Shown one piece after another: positions 35,577-44,578 of a stretch of DNA of 64,000 nucleotides. Position 1 is the stretch's first letter, and every line of letters begins with the position of its first letter. The stretch lies in the NCBI GenBank assembly GCA_947594835.1, contig CANQEH010000008.1:1-64000 (forward strand), read 5' to 3'. Source of the stretch: an uncultured Acetatifactor sp. GTDB lineage: Bacteria > Bacillota > Clostridia > Lachnospirales > Lachnospiraceae. A program made the translations under genes and the position numbers. The notes below the pieces were generated by a model that saw only the letters and a list, made by a program, of their open reading frames with translations, was not told the origin of the DNA and made no database searches.

Positions 35577-36911
35577 ATGATGGGCAGTCATGAAATCTTA
35601 GCGCCTGCTTTGCAGAAATTTTACAGTGCATTGAAGTCGCTGGACGAATTTGGCCGGAAGGGTGATTTCTTTGACGATGTTTCCAATTTAGACAAGTTTT
35701 TTTCTGAGTTTAGAAACATTACCTTTGTGATACAGAAGAGCCTGCATACAGAGGAAAACAAAAGAATATACGCGGAATTGCGGGATCGCCTGCTGACGGG
35801 CGACACATTGAAATGGTTTATCAATACGCGCAACAGGACGACGAAAGAGAGACCTTTTGAATTGAAAAAGGAGCTTGTCCTTGACCTGTACCTGCCGGGC
35901 GGCCCGTACACGTTAAAAGACCCTGACCTTGTGGTTGACGTGGAGGCATCGTTTCACGAGGCGCTGCAGGGTATCCGGTCGGTTTGTTTTGAAAAACTGG
36001 GATTGGCAGAGGTGTTTTTTACGGCAAGGATTCTCTTTCGGGAGGCGGACGATCCCGTTGACATTTATCCCAAAATCAAAGAGGGCATTGCCCAGATGGA
36101 GCGTTTTTTGAGAGAAATCGGGGAACATTTTCCCTGTGGCTGCGGACAATGCCTTGCCCTGAAAGAAAAAATTGACACGCTGCTTGGCAGGCTACAGTGG
36201 AAAGAACTGCATTTTGTCAATGATTACACTTTGGAGCTTGGGAAGGAAGTCCGAAGAGGGGAAAAGTTTGAAAGTAAACTTTCAAATTCTGATTTGTATG
36301 CGTGCTGAAGCACGCTAGGGGTATAAGAAAGAAATCTGCCTTCCGACAGAAGGGGCGGCGTCTGTTTCTTCTCGGAACAGAGAGTCCCGCTGGATGACCC
36401 GGTCTATGGAAGCGCAAAAGGCTGCCTGCAGGAACTGTTTCTGCGCTTTGCCTCGATGCACACGAAAATATTTCAAAAACAGGAGCACCACATCACGCCT
36501 GTTTTTATGGTGATCTATCAGGATCAGACGTATCGTCTGGCGCCCTTTTTTGCTGACATAAAAGCGACATTTTACCGCAAGGCATTGGAAATTGCAAATC
36601 TGCCGGATTTTGATGAGGTCAGCGCTGTGTTTTACTGCGGCGAGTATTACCTGTACGATGCGACGCAGTTTCAGGAAATAAACCGCAAGCCCTATTCGGA
36701 GCGCATCCATCGCGCACAGAAGGAAGTCTTATCTTTTGTCATGCTCGCAAAAGGCGGCGCAGAGATGAGTATCTATTTAGAGGAAAGCCGCATGGAAGAC
36801 GCGCAATATATCTCGGAACAATTGAAGTGTCCGCAATGGTGCAGGCCGGGCGATCCTGTGTCATTTGGCTGGCTTGGCCCCATCCGCCAGAAATTATCCC
36901 CTGAAAAATAA
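35577..36911 (+). pseudogene. DUF-type gene interrupted in frame by a leader mini-repeat
   Basis: Two pieces in the same reading frame. Piece one (35577-36266) encodes about 230 residues with no family I can name, including a CGCGQC motif. Piece two (from about 36327 to 36911) continues as LPSDRRGGVCFFSEQRVPLDD into a globular domain of about 190 residues (FYCGEYYLYDATQFQEIN). Between them lies repeat copy C, about 60 bases, adding stops TGA 36306 and TAA 36324. Removing it restores one open frame of roughly 425 codons. The ATG at 36456 could only restart translation internally. Start at 35577 follows GAAGGGGTGGG. Confidence 0.62.
36267..36327 (+). repeat. Leader mini-repeat, copy C (gene-interrupting)
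   Basis: TTTGAAAGT-AA-ACTTTCAAA (36267-36286), TTCTGATTTGTAT, perfect hairpin GCGTGCT-GA-AGCACGC (36300-36315), then TAGGGGTATAAG. Same order and orientation relative to the downstream sequence as copy B. About 60 bases, a multiple of three. Confidence 0.7.
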
Positions 36912-37369
36912 TGTCCTTTTGGCTAAACAGTATGTCCGTATCTTCCTGCACACTCCCGCATCTTTCATGCTTTTTCAACTGCATACCGCAGGGGGCCTCA
37001 ACATCCTCTTTTCAGGATGTCATCATGCAAAGAAGCAAAACCACAACCGGCAAAGCATATTTTTTCATCTATTGTGTCCCCTATTCCGTTGAAATACCAG
37101 TTTGCCGCTTCATAAAGTCCTGCTGAAATGATAGCGCACAAAGGAAACCGTATCAAGGTCTCAAGGATTCAAGATAACAAAAGGAGCAGGGGTTGGGACA
37201 AGGCTTTAAAATGACAGATAAGGTGCGCAGTCCTCTGCGGTGCGGCCCTTGACACATACGGGAAATCGTGGTTTAATTAAAAATAGTAATATGGACTACG
37301 ATTCCAGGTCTTGCGCTGCGCCAAAACCGGGCGATCGATCAACAGAAACGCAGCAGGGAGGGATTTTTG
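36912..37369. other. Gene-free stretch with promoter of the envelope operon
   Basis: A good sigma-A type promoter lies at TTGACA 37249-37254 and TTTAAT 37272-37277 (17-base spacer), 93 bases before the zinc-ribbon gene. The first 300 bases show no gene or known RNA. Confidence 0.55.
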
Positions 37370-39163
37370 ATGAATTGTCCAAGATGTCATGCCGTCATTG
37401 CAGACGGCGCTAAATTCTGCACCAAGTGCGGTGCAAAGATAGAAGGGGCGGCAGCCAGTGCGCCCATGCCGCAGATGGCGCCTATGACGCTCTGTAAAAC
37501 CTGCGGCGCTTTGTTGAAATCGGGCGCCAGATTCTGCACCAAGTGTGGTACGCCCACAGGTGTGCCGGAGACGGCGGTGCCTGAGGCATCGGTCCCTGTA
37601 CAGCCCGCGCCTGCGGCATCAGTTCCTGTACAGCCCGCGCCTGCGGCATCGGTTCCCGTACAGCCCGCGCCTGCGGTATCGGTTCCCGTACAGCCCGCGC
37701 CCACGGCATCGGCCCCGGTACAGTCCGCGCCTGCGGCATCAGTTCCTGTACAGCCCGCGCCCGCGGCATCGGCCCCGGTACAGTCCGCGCCTGCGGTATC
37801 GGCCCCGGTACAGCCCGCGCCTGCGGCATCAGCTCCTGTACAGCCAGCCCCTGCGGCTCCAAAGCCCGTGCAGCCAGCCCCTGCGGCACAAGAGGTTCCG
37901 CCGCAGCCGGCGCCCGAAAAGGCCAAGAAGAAAAAGAGCAGGCTTCCCTTGATCCTGCTTATCATCTTCCTGCTGCTGGTACTATGCGCAGGGGGATATG
38001 TGGGATATCGGTACTGGCAGTATCAGAAGGAAGTGGAGGATAGCGGCGGAGAAAGCGAAGAGATCGGCAGCTTCTGGGATTATCTGCTCAACCGCAAGGC
38101 AGAGGATACGGATTCAGACGATGATTCGGACGATGCAGACGATTCGGACACTGTGTCTGATTCGGACGATGCAGACAATCCAGATGCCACGTCCGATGCA
38201 GAGGGTGAGGATACGGCGCCCGATAATGCAGCGATTCTGGCTCCCGTGGACGAGCAGCTGGAAGCGGTAAAGACGGAGTATGAGGCAGCCTCCTACACCA
38301 ATGCGTTAAATGACAGCATTGGAGTATTGGAGCAGTATATGAGCGTAGGAGAGGGCAGGCATCCCATGGAGGAGGCCCAGGATCACATTGCGGAAGCCTT
38401 TTCCATCGCCTCCCGGTCGGCCATCGAAAGCAGCAGGATCTTGGAGAGCCAGCAGCCCGGCAGCGCCATCTACGAACAGATCTGCATTTATGTGGATCCC
38501 GTTGTGGAAATGGCGGACACCCTGACCCAGGCCGGGTATACGGTGGACAGCCAGGAGATCACCGATTACAGTGATGGTATCGTCCCCATGTTCCGGGAGA
38601 AATACATCCAGATTATCAACTCCTTTACGGAGCGGGATCAATGGTCCAGGGACGAGGCATGGACTTACGCGGAGCAGGCGTACAAAACGCAGAAGGACGG
38701 CAAAACGGTGCTCTTTGACGTAACGGATCTGGACGACCCGCTGCGGCTTCGGTATGTGTACTGCTTTGCCTGGATTACTGCCAAGCGGTGCGAATCCATG
38801 ACCCCGGAGGACGCTTTTGAGAATCTGACGGCTGTGTTAGAGGAGACGGATTACAATCCGCTGCTTCTGCAGGATATCATTACCTACGGAACCACCGCGA
38901 AAAAGGATGTGTCCAGATATCAGGCGGCCTATGACGCCATTGTCAAAAAGATCAAAGAGGAACAGAAGTTTTCCATCGTGAAGGAATCCGGCGGCGTGAG
39001 CTCCGCCAGCAGTGCAGAACTGCGCAAATTCTGGTACTTCAATGATTTAAGCGGCGATGCTGCATACATTGTGGATTCAAACAACGGGACAACCCAGGCC
39101 ACAAGAGACTGGATCCGGGCCAATGTGCCGGGCATCATTGACCCCGATGCGGTGGCGCAATGA
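37370..39163 (+). CDS. Zinc-ribbon membrane protein with Pro-Ala-Val-Gln repeat linker
   Basis: 597 residues. Two N-terminal zinc ribbons (CPRCHAVIADGAKFCTKCG and CKTCGALLKSGARFCTKCG), ten units of a 10-residue repeat ASVPVQPAPA (residues 73-172), a Lys cluster, one membrane helix (about 187-208), an Asp/Ser-rich stretch, and an extracytoplasmic domain of about 330 residues of unknown type. Zinc ribbons inside and a helical domain outside suggest a membrane scaffold or sensor. ATG 37370 is preferred to TTG 37367; AGGGAGGG lies upstream. Its stop overlaps the next start (ATGA), heading a coupled envelope operon. Confidence 0.78.
   Translation: MNCPRCHAVIADGAKFCTKCGAKIEGAAASAPMPQMAPMTLCKTCGALLKSGARFCTKCGTPTGVPETAVPEASVPVQPAPAASVPVQPAPAASVPVQPAPAVSVPVQPAPTASAPVQSAPAASVPVQPAPAASAPVQSAPAVSAPVQPAPAASAPVQPAPAAPKPVQPAPAAQEVPPQPAPEKAKKKKSRLPLILLIIFLLLVLCAGGYVGYRYWQYQKEVEDSGGESEEIGSFWDYLLNRKAEDTDSDDDSDDADDSDTVSDSDDADNPDATSDAEGEDTAPDNAAILAPVDEQLEAVKTEYEAASYTNALNDSIGVLEQYMSVGEGRHPMEEAQDHIAEAFSIASRSAIESSRILESQQPGSAIYEQICIYVDPVVEMADTLTQAGYTVDSQEITDYSDGIVPMFREKYIQIINSFTERDQWSRDEAWTYAEQAYKTQKDGKTVLFDVTDLDDPLRLRYVYCFAWITAKRCESMTPEDAFENLTAVLEETDYNPLLLQDIITYGTTAKKDVSRYQAAYDAIVKKIKEEQKFSIVKESGGVSSASSAELRKFWYFNDLSGDAAYIVDSNNGTTQATRDWIRANVPGIIDPDAVAQ
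37586..37885 (+). repeat. Ten tandem 30-bp units inside the zinc-ribbon gene
   Basis: Each unit encodes ten residues (consensus A-S-V/A-P-V-Q-P/S-A-P-A). Units differ by a few bases, some exactly alike, so the array can gain or lose units in frame and change the linker length. Confidence 0.85.
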
Positions 39164-40284
39164 GACACAGGAGAAGGATTTCTGGCAAAACCCTGATCTG
39201 CCTTGGCGTCCTGGCAGCCGCGTCCCTCCTGCTGCTTCTCTGGTGTCTCTTTGGATCGGACAGACAGCGGGAGGGGACGCGGGAAAAGGAAAAACAGGAG
39301 GAAGCCAGCCGCCGGGAGGAAGAGGAGGACAGGGGGAAGGACAGCCCGCAGGAGGAAACAGAACCGACCCCGGAAAAGCAGCCAGAGGAGCCGGTCGTTT
39401 ACCCGGCGCCGGACTACCCGTTCCAGACCGACGAGATCACGGTGGAGGTGGACGGCCTCCAGAGCGAATATACCATTGCCTTTGTCAACGATATCCACAT
39501 GATTACCGACCACACCTCGGGGGATGTGCTGGAGGATTATCTGCCCACGGTAAACGAGCGGTATGAGACCCTTTCCGTGACGGCGGACGGGGTTCACGGC
39601 GAGGAGTTGTGGCCGGAGGTCGTCAAATTTCTCAACTACAATGCGTTTGATGCTGTGATCTTTGGCGGGGACATTCTGGATTATTGCAGCAATTCCAATA
39701 TTCTGGCTTTGAAAGAGGGCCTGGACGGGCTGAAATATTCTGCGGATCAGATCCTTTACCTGCGCTCTGACCACGACTATGGCGGCTGGTACGGGGGTTC
39801 CGGGTTTACAGACACCACAGGCTTTCTGCTGCAGAGTCTGGTTCTGGACGGCGACCAGACGTCAAAAGTGATTGAGTTTGAAGACTTTATGATTCTGGGC
39901 ATCAACCAGTCGTATCGGAACTTTTCGGAGCAGGCCTGCCAGATTTTAAATGAAAACTTAGACAAGGGAAAGCCTGTGCTTCTGGCCACCCACGTCCCGT
40001 TTTATTCGGAGGTGGACGGCTCGCTGGCGGAATTGTCCATGGCGGTGCGGAATAAGATTTATTACTGGAGCCCGGACAGTCCCAACTATGTGCCAAACGG
40101 GGAGACCCAGGCGGTGATCGACAGGGTGTATGCGCCGGATTCCAATGTGGTACAGATCGTGGCGGCCCATCTGCACGCCTCCTGGGACGGCTATGTGACA
40201 GACCGTCTCAAGGAGCATATTTTCGCCCCCACGTTCCAGGGAAAGATTGGCATCATCCATGTGAGAGGAGCAGAAAAGCAATGA
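39160..40284 (+). CDS. Membrane-anchored metallophosphoesterase
   Basis: 374 residues. N-terminal membrane helix (about 12-30), a Glu/Lys/Arg-rich linker to about 75, then a calcineurin-like phosphoesterase: VNDIHM (D-x-H), GGDILDY (GDxxD), SDHD in place of the usual GNHD, ATHVPF and AAHLHA (for GHxH). The metal site seems mostly complete, with Ser for Gly and Ala for Gly changes. Predicted to act outside the membrane on a phosphodiester or phosphomonoester, perhaps of a cell-wall polymer. Coupled to both neighbours by ATGA overlaps. Confidence 0.8.
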   Translation: MRHRRRISGKTLICLGVLAAASLLLLLWCLFGSDRQREGTREKEKQEEASRREEEEDRGKDSPQEETEPTPEKQPEEPVVYPAPDYPFQTDEITVEVDGLQSEYTIAFVNDIHMITDHTSGDVLEDYLPTVNERYETLSVTADGVHGEELWPEVVKFLNYNAFDAVIFGGDILDYCSNSNILALKEGLDGLKYSADQILYLRSDHDYGGWYGGSGFTDTTGFLLQSLVLDGDQTSKVIEFEDFMILGINQSYRNFSEQACQILNENLDKGKPVLLATHVPFYSEVDGSLAELSMAVRNKIYYWSPDSPNYVPNGETQAVIDRVYAPDSNVVQIVAAHLHASWDGYVTDRLKEHIFAPTFQGKIGIIHVRGAEKQ

Positions 40285-41294
40285 GAGGAATCAGAAGACC
40301 AAAAACCAGAATAGGGGCCGCGTTTTTGCTGGCTGCAATGCTGATGATTGGCGCTTTCGCGTCCGCCGCGACAGTCTCTGCCGCAGAAGGAGAAATCAGG
40401 GTGACGGCAAAGCCGGGAGATCTGTGCGGCTTCGGAAGCAGCAACCCATACACGACGTTTCATGTGCCCACCCAGGTGTACAGCGTCAACGGGGATTTCT
40501 TTCTGGCAGACGCCTACCACAATCAGATGCTCTTTACGGACAATTACCGCAACGCCCCGGAGTATTGGGGCGTCATGGGCGGCAATATGTTCCGGCCCCA
40601 CGCCATTGCGTCCGACGGCACGATCTATATGGTGGTGGACACGGACAACAACCGGGTGAATACTTACGTCAAGACGGAAACGGGATTTCTGGTGGTGCAG
40701 TGCTTTGACCAGGTGGGGATCCGCCCCCATTATGTAGAGTACGATGCAGCCACGGGGCAGTTCTATGTGTGGAGTTCCATGACGGGCACCATGTATATTT
40801 ATCGGAGGGAAGCGGACAGCCTGAACGTCACGCTGGCCCAGACCGCGTACATCAAAGATCTGGACGGATGCTACACCCGTTCTTTTACCATCGACGGGGA
40901 TAAGATCTATCTGCCCAGTATGGGGCGCAGCGCGATTTATGTGGTGGACAAGGGAAGCTTTAAGGTGTCCGCTGTGTATCCCGTCTGTGCAGACCTGGGA
41001 GGAATGGTACAGGTGCGGCATGAGCAGAACTACTATTACCTGGTGACCTCTACTGACGTGTATGGGGATGCCAGCAAGGCTACCATCGTCAGAAGCACCT
41101 CTCTGGCCGGGTTTACAGCAGGAGGTTATGAGGATATCCGCGGGAAATTTCCGGAGCTGGAGGGGGTTCCCTATTATATCAGCCACCTGGAAGACGGCCA
41201 CTACTATACGCCGGTGATGGCTGGCAAACCCTACATTGTGCGCTTCGACATCGTGGAAGATGAGATTACCAATGTGGTAAGCTTCAAGTATTGA
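40281..41294 (+). CDS. Secreted beta-propeller (NHL-like) protein
   Basis: 337 residues with a cleavable signal peptide (AAATVSA-A region, about residue 35) and repeated four-stranded blades, such as VNGDFFLADAYHNQMLFTD, SDGTIYMVVDTDNNRVNTY and IDGDKIYLPSMGRSAIYVVD. Such propellers bind ligands or carbohydrates; no catalytic residues stand out. It begins within the stop of the phosphoesterase gene, so the two are made together. Confidence 0.72.
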   Translation: MRGIRRPKTRIGAAFLLAAMLMIGAFASAATVSAAEGEIRVTAKPGDLCGFGSSNPYTTFHVPTQVYSVNGDFFLADAYHNQMLFTDNYRNAPEYWGVMGGNMFRPHAIASDGTIYMVVDTDNNRVNTYVKTETGFLVVQCFDQVGIRPHYVEYDAATGQFYVWSSMTGTMYIYRREADSLNVTLAQTAYIKDLDGCYTRSFTIDGDKIYLPSMGRSAIYVVDKGSFKVSAVYPVCADLGGMVQVRHEQNYYYLVTSTDVYGDASKATIVRSTSLAGFTAGGYEDIRGKFPELEGVPYYISHLEDGHYYTPVMAGKPYIVRFDIVEDEITNVVSFKY

Positions 41295-41322
41295 GCAGAA
41301 TCAGAAGAAGTGAGGTCGAACC

Positions 41323-42528
41323 ATGACGGAAATCCTGTCGTCCAGTTCACATGACAATTCCTCCAAGCCCGCCCGCCAGGCGGGCTTGGATCTTTTACGG
41401 TGTGTTTCCATGCTGATGGTGGTGGTACTGCACTATCTGGACAAGGGCCGGCTTTTACCCTCTCTGGAAACGCCGGGATTTTCTGCCGCAGAGGTCACAG
41501 CCTGGCTGCTGGAGTGCTGCTGCATCGTGGCGGTAAACGTGTATATGTTTCTCAGCGGCTATTTTTTGTGTACTGCTTCCTTCCGGCCAAGCCGCCTGAT
41601 CCGTCTTGTGCTTCAGGTGTGGATGTACTCGGTTTGTTTCGGCCTGCTGGGGGCGCTCACCGGAATCATGCAGGAGACTGAGCTTGACACCCATTTTCTC
41701 CTGACGCTGTTTTTCCCCATTTCCATGGATCACTATTGGTTTTTGTCTGCCTATGTGTTCTTGTATGTGCTGCTGCCTTTTGTGGGGACGGCGGTGCAGA
41801 AGATGGGGAAAAAGCAGCTCCAGACGGCGGCGCTCCTGCTCCTTTTCGTGTTCAGCCTGGAAAAGAGCGTGCTGCCGGTGCGGCTGGAGCTGGACGGGAA
41901 GGGGTATGACTGCCTGTGGTATCTGTGTGTATTTGTGGCGGCGGCTTATGTGCGGCGCTTCGGCGTGCCCTTTCTGGAGAAAAAAGGGCGGGGTATCGCG
42001 CTGTACCTTTTGTGCGTGGCGGCAATCTTCGCCGCTACCTTTGGCTTGCGGCAGGTGTATCTGGCCACCGGCAGCCTGGGGCGGATGCTGGGGATGTGCC
42101 TGGAATACAACCACATCCTGCCCTTCCTGGGGGCGGCGGGGCTGTTTGCCGCGTTCCGGCGGCTGAAGCTTCCAAAGGGATGCGAAACTTTTGTCTGCCG
42201 GATAGCGCCCCATACCCTGGGCGTTTATCTGCTGCATGAAAATCTGGGACTGCGCTATACCTGGCAGAAGTGGCTGGGGGCGGGGCTTTTGCTGGGAACG
42301 GGGAGAGGGGCCGGGCAGGACATTTCTGCGCTGCGGCTGGAAGCCTCCCCTGTGCTGCTTGTGGGCATGGTTCTGGCGGCGGCGCTTGTGGTGTTTGCCG
42401 CGGGGATTCTGGTGGAGATGCTGCGCACAGGCCTTGTGCGGCGGGCGGACAGGGCGCTTTGCCGGACGGCGCCTTATCGGAAGCTGCGGGGCTGGGTGGA
42501 CGGCCTGGATCAGCGCTTCCAGGGATGA
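41323..42528 (+). CDS. Acyltransferase 3 family membrane protein
   Basis: 401 residues with about ten helices, of the OafA/YrhL acyltransferase type. The N-terminal GLDLLRCVSMLMVVVLHYLD holds the family histidine and Arg; SMDHYWFLSAYVFLYVLLP is the second conserved loop. These enzymes acetylate or otherwise acylate exopolysaccharides or wall glycans. GAGG precedes the ATG by 8 bases. Together with the following membrane protein and the upstream phosphoesterase it points to surface-glycan modification. Confidence 0.87.
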   Translation: MTEILSSSSHDNSSKPARQAGLDLLRCVSMLMVVVLHYLDKGRLLPSLETPGFSAAEVTAWLLECCCIVAVNVYMFLSGYFLCTASFRPSRLIRLVLQVWMYSVCFGLLGALTGIMQETELDTHFLLTLFFPISMDHYWFLSAYVFLYVLLPFVGTAVQKMGKKQLQTAALLLLFVFSLEKSVLPVRLELDGKGYDCLWYLCVFVAAAYVRRFGVPFLEKKGRGIALYLLCVAAIFAATFGLRQVYLATGSLGRMLGMCLEYNHILPFLGAAGLFAAFRRLKLPKGCETFVCRIAPHTLGVYLLHENLGLRYTWQKWLGAGLLLGTGRGAGQDISALRLEASPVLLVGMVLAAALVVFAAGILVEMLRTGLVRRADRALCRTAPYRKLRGWVDGLDQRFQG

Positions 42529-42586
42529 GCGCAAGACCCGCCGCGGGCAGGCAGGGGACGGACGGGCATGGAAAGGAAGGGCCTGT

Positions 42587-44488
42587 ATGATCGGGAAAAT
42601 GCAAAAAGGAAGACAGACGACGGCTCAGGCGAAGGCTTCCTGGAAGGTACTTCTGGAGAATCTCTTTGTGGTGGCGCTTGCCTTTTACCCTCTGCGGCAC
42701 GTCGGCTGGGGACTGGATCTGAACGATACCGGCTACAATTACGCCAATTTTGAATATATGGGCACGGAGCACATGGATCCCATGTGGCTGTTTTCTACCT
42801 ACCTTTCCAACGCGGTGGGTCATTTTCTCACCGGCCTGCCGGGAGGGGACACCCTGCGGGGAATGAACCTGTACACGGGGCTGTTTGTGAGCCTGTTGGC
42901 GCTGACAGGCTTCTTTTTCTGCACCCGGGTGCTGAAGATGCCCTCCTGGCTGGGTTTTGTGGGCGAGATGCTGGCGCTCAGCCTCTGCTGGTGCCCCACG
43001 GCGAAGCTGTACGACTATCTGACCTATGTGCTTTTGACCTTCTGCGCCATCTTATTGTACCTGGGGCTGGTGCGGGAAAAAAAGTGGTATCTTTTCGGCG
43101 CCGGCGTCTGTCTGGGCCTCAATGTGCTGGTGCGGTTTTCCAATCTGCCCCAGGCCGCCCTCATCCTGGCGGTGTGGGGATATGACGGGGCGCTGGAGCG
43201 GGAGATGAAGCGTCTGGGGATCCAGAAAAAGCCGGAGCCTTTTTTTGCCCGCCTGGGGAGGCACACGCTCTGGTGCCTGTATGGATATGGGGCGGCGCTT
43301 GGCGCATTGCTTTTCTATCTTCATCTCACTTACGGTATCGGCGCATACATCCAGGGGATTCTCCGGCTGTTTGCCATGACGGATACCGCCACGGATTACA
43401 AGGCGGCCTCCATGGCGCTGGGGATGGTGCGCATCTATTGGGAAAATCTCTACTGGGTGGTGCGCATCGGCGTTCTCCTGGCGGGGGGCACAGCGCTCTT
43501 TGCCCTGCTTTCCTGGCTGTGGGGACGGCGGGACGGGGGAAAAACCGCGCCTTGGGAGAAGGCGCTGGCTGTTCTTTTGGGCGCGGCCATGCTGGTATGG
43601 CTGTACGGGAGAAAATTCTGTTCTCTGCTGTTTTTCAGCTATGACCCCATCTTAAGGCCCGGCATCCTGTTTTTGATGCTGGCCATGCTCTGTGCGCTGA
43701 TCGCCATCCTGCACCCCTGGGCGCCAAGGGAAGAAAAGCTGATCGCCGGGATCGTGTTCCTTCTGGTGCTTCTCACTTCCATCGGGAGCAACAACGGCAT
43801 CTATCCCAGCCTGAACAACCTGTTTCTGGCAGGCCCTTATACCCTGTGGCAGTGCCAGCGTTTCTTAAAGGGCGCAAGGGAGCGGACGTTTTGGAGCGTC
43901 CGTATTTCCCCCCTTCCGGCCAAAGCCCTTTTGAGCGCCTTTCTGCTCATGTGCCTGTTCCAGTTTGGCGCATTCGGCGCGGTGTTTGTCTTTGCGGAGT
44001 CTACCGGGGTGCAGCAGGCGGACAGCTATGTGGAGAACAATGCCGTCTTGCAAGGCGTCCGCATGAGCGCGGACAAAGCCGGGTGGATGACCCAGCTGAG
44101 CGCCTATGTGGAGGAGCAGGACTTAAAGGGGCGGGAAGTGATCTTGTACGGGGACATCCCATCCCTCTCCTTCTATCTGCAGATGCCCTCCGCCTTTAAC
44201 CCCTGGAGCAGCCTGCCCTCTTACAGCGCAGGGCAGATGGAGGAGGAACTAAGGAAAACGGCGTCCTCCATGGCGGCGGATCAGACGGCCAGGCCGGTGG
44301 TCATCGTGGAGCAGGTTTATATGGCCTATCGGACAGGGGGCAGGGAAGCCCTGGAGAGGCAGGGCCTGGGAGAGGGCCAGATCCAAAAGATCGAGGGGGA
44401 TGCCAAGTGGGTCATGCTGGATGAATTTTTGCGGGAAAACGGCTACCGGCAGGAACTGGCCAACGGGAAATGCACGGTGTTTCGATGA
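42587..44488 (+). CDS. Polytopic membrane protein, possible GT-C glycosyltransferase
   Basis: 633 residues with 12 or more hydrophobic helices and a C-terminal soluble part of about 160 residues. The first outer loop reads LDLNDTGYNYANFEY with an acidic/aromatic pattern as in GT-C glycosyltransferases that use lipid-linked sugars, but no exact family is recognised. I chose ATG 42587 (AAGGAAGGG upstream); the open frame back to 42236 overlaps the acyltransferase gene and has an unlikely Trp/Cys/Arg-rich composition. It closes the envelope operon. Confidence 0.68.
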   Translation: MIGKMQKGRQTTAQAKASWKVLLENLFVVALAFYPLRHVGWGLDLNDTGYNYANFEYMGTEHMDPMWLFSTYLSNAVGHFLTGLPGGDTLRGMNLYTGLFVSLLALTGFFFCTRVLKMPSWLGFVGEMLALSLCWCPTAKLYDYLTYVLLTFCAILLYLGLVREKKWYLFGAGVCLGLNVLVRFSNLPQAALILAVWGYDGALEREMKRLGIQKKPEPFFARLGRHTLWCLYGYGAALGALLFYLHLTYGIGAYIQGILRLFAMTDTATDYKAASMALGMVRIYWENLYWVVRIGVLLAGGTALFALLSWLWGRRDGGKTAPWEKALAVLLGAAMLVWLYGRKFCSLLFFSYDPILRPGILFLMLAMLCALIAILHPWAPREEKLIAGIVFLLVLLTSIGSNNGIYPSLNNLFLAGPYTLWQCQRFLKGARERTFWSVRISPLPAKALLSAFLLMCLFQFGAFGAVFVFAESTGVQQADSYVENNAVLQGVRMSADKAGWMTQLSAYVEEQDLKGREVILYGDIPSLSFYLQMPSAFNPWSSLPSYSAGQMEEELRKTASSMAADQTARPVVIVEQVYMAYRTGGREALERQGLGEGQIQKIEGDAKWVMLDEFLRENGYRQELANGKCTVFR

Positions 44489-44530
44489 CGGGCCTAAGGC
44501 GGCCCTGCTTCTGACTCTACGCAGCGTTTG

Positions 44531-44559
44531 TTGCGCCCTTTTGCGGGCTGTGCTAAACT
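44531..44559 (+). promoter_or_regulatory. Promoter of the XRE gene
   Basis: TTGCGC (44531-44536) and TAAACT (44554-44559), 17-base spacer, then AGGAGG and the ATG at 44579. Confidence 0.5.
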
Positions 44560-44578
44560 GAGGCAGGAGGTAAAGCCT

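Noticed and set aside
37387-37965. Long minus-strand frame rich in Gly, Ala, Cys and Thr
   Set aside because: It is the antisense of the tandem repeat in the zinc-ribbon gene; its apparent repeats come from that array.
42236-42586. N-terminal extension of the polytopic membrane protein
   Set aside because: It lies inside the acyltransferase gene and is rich in Trp, Cys and Arg in an unlikely way; a good start exists at 42587.
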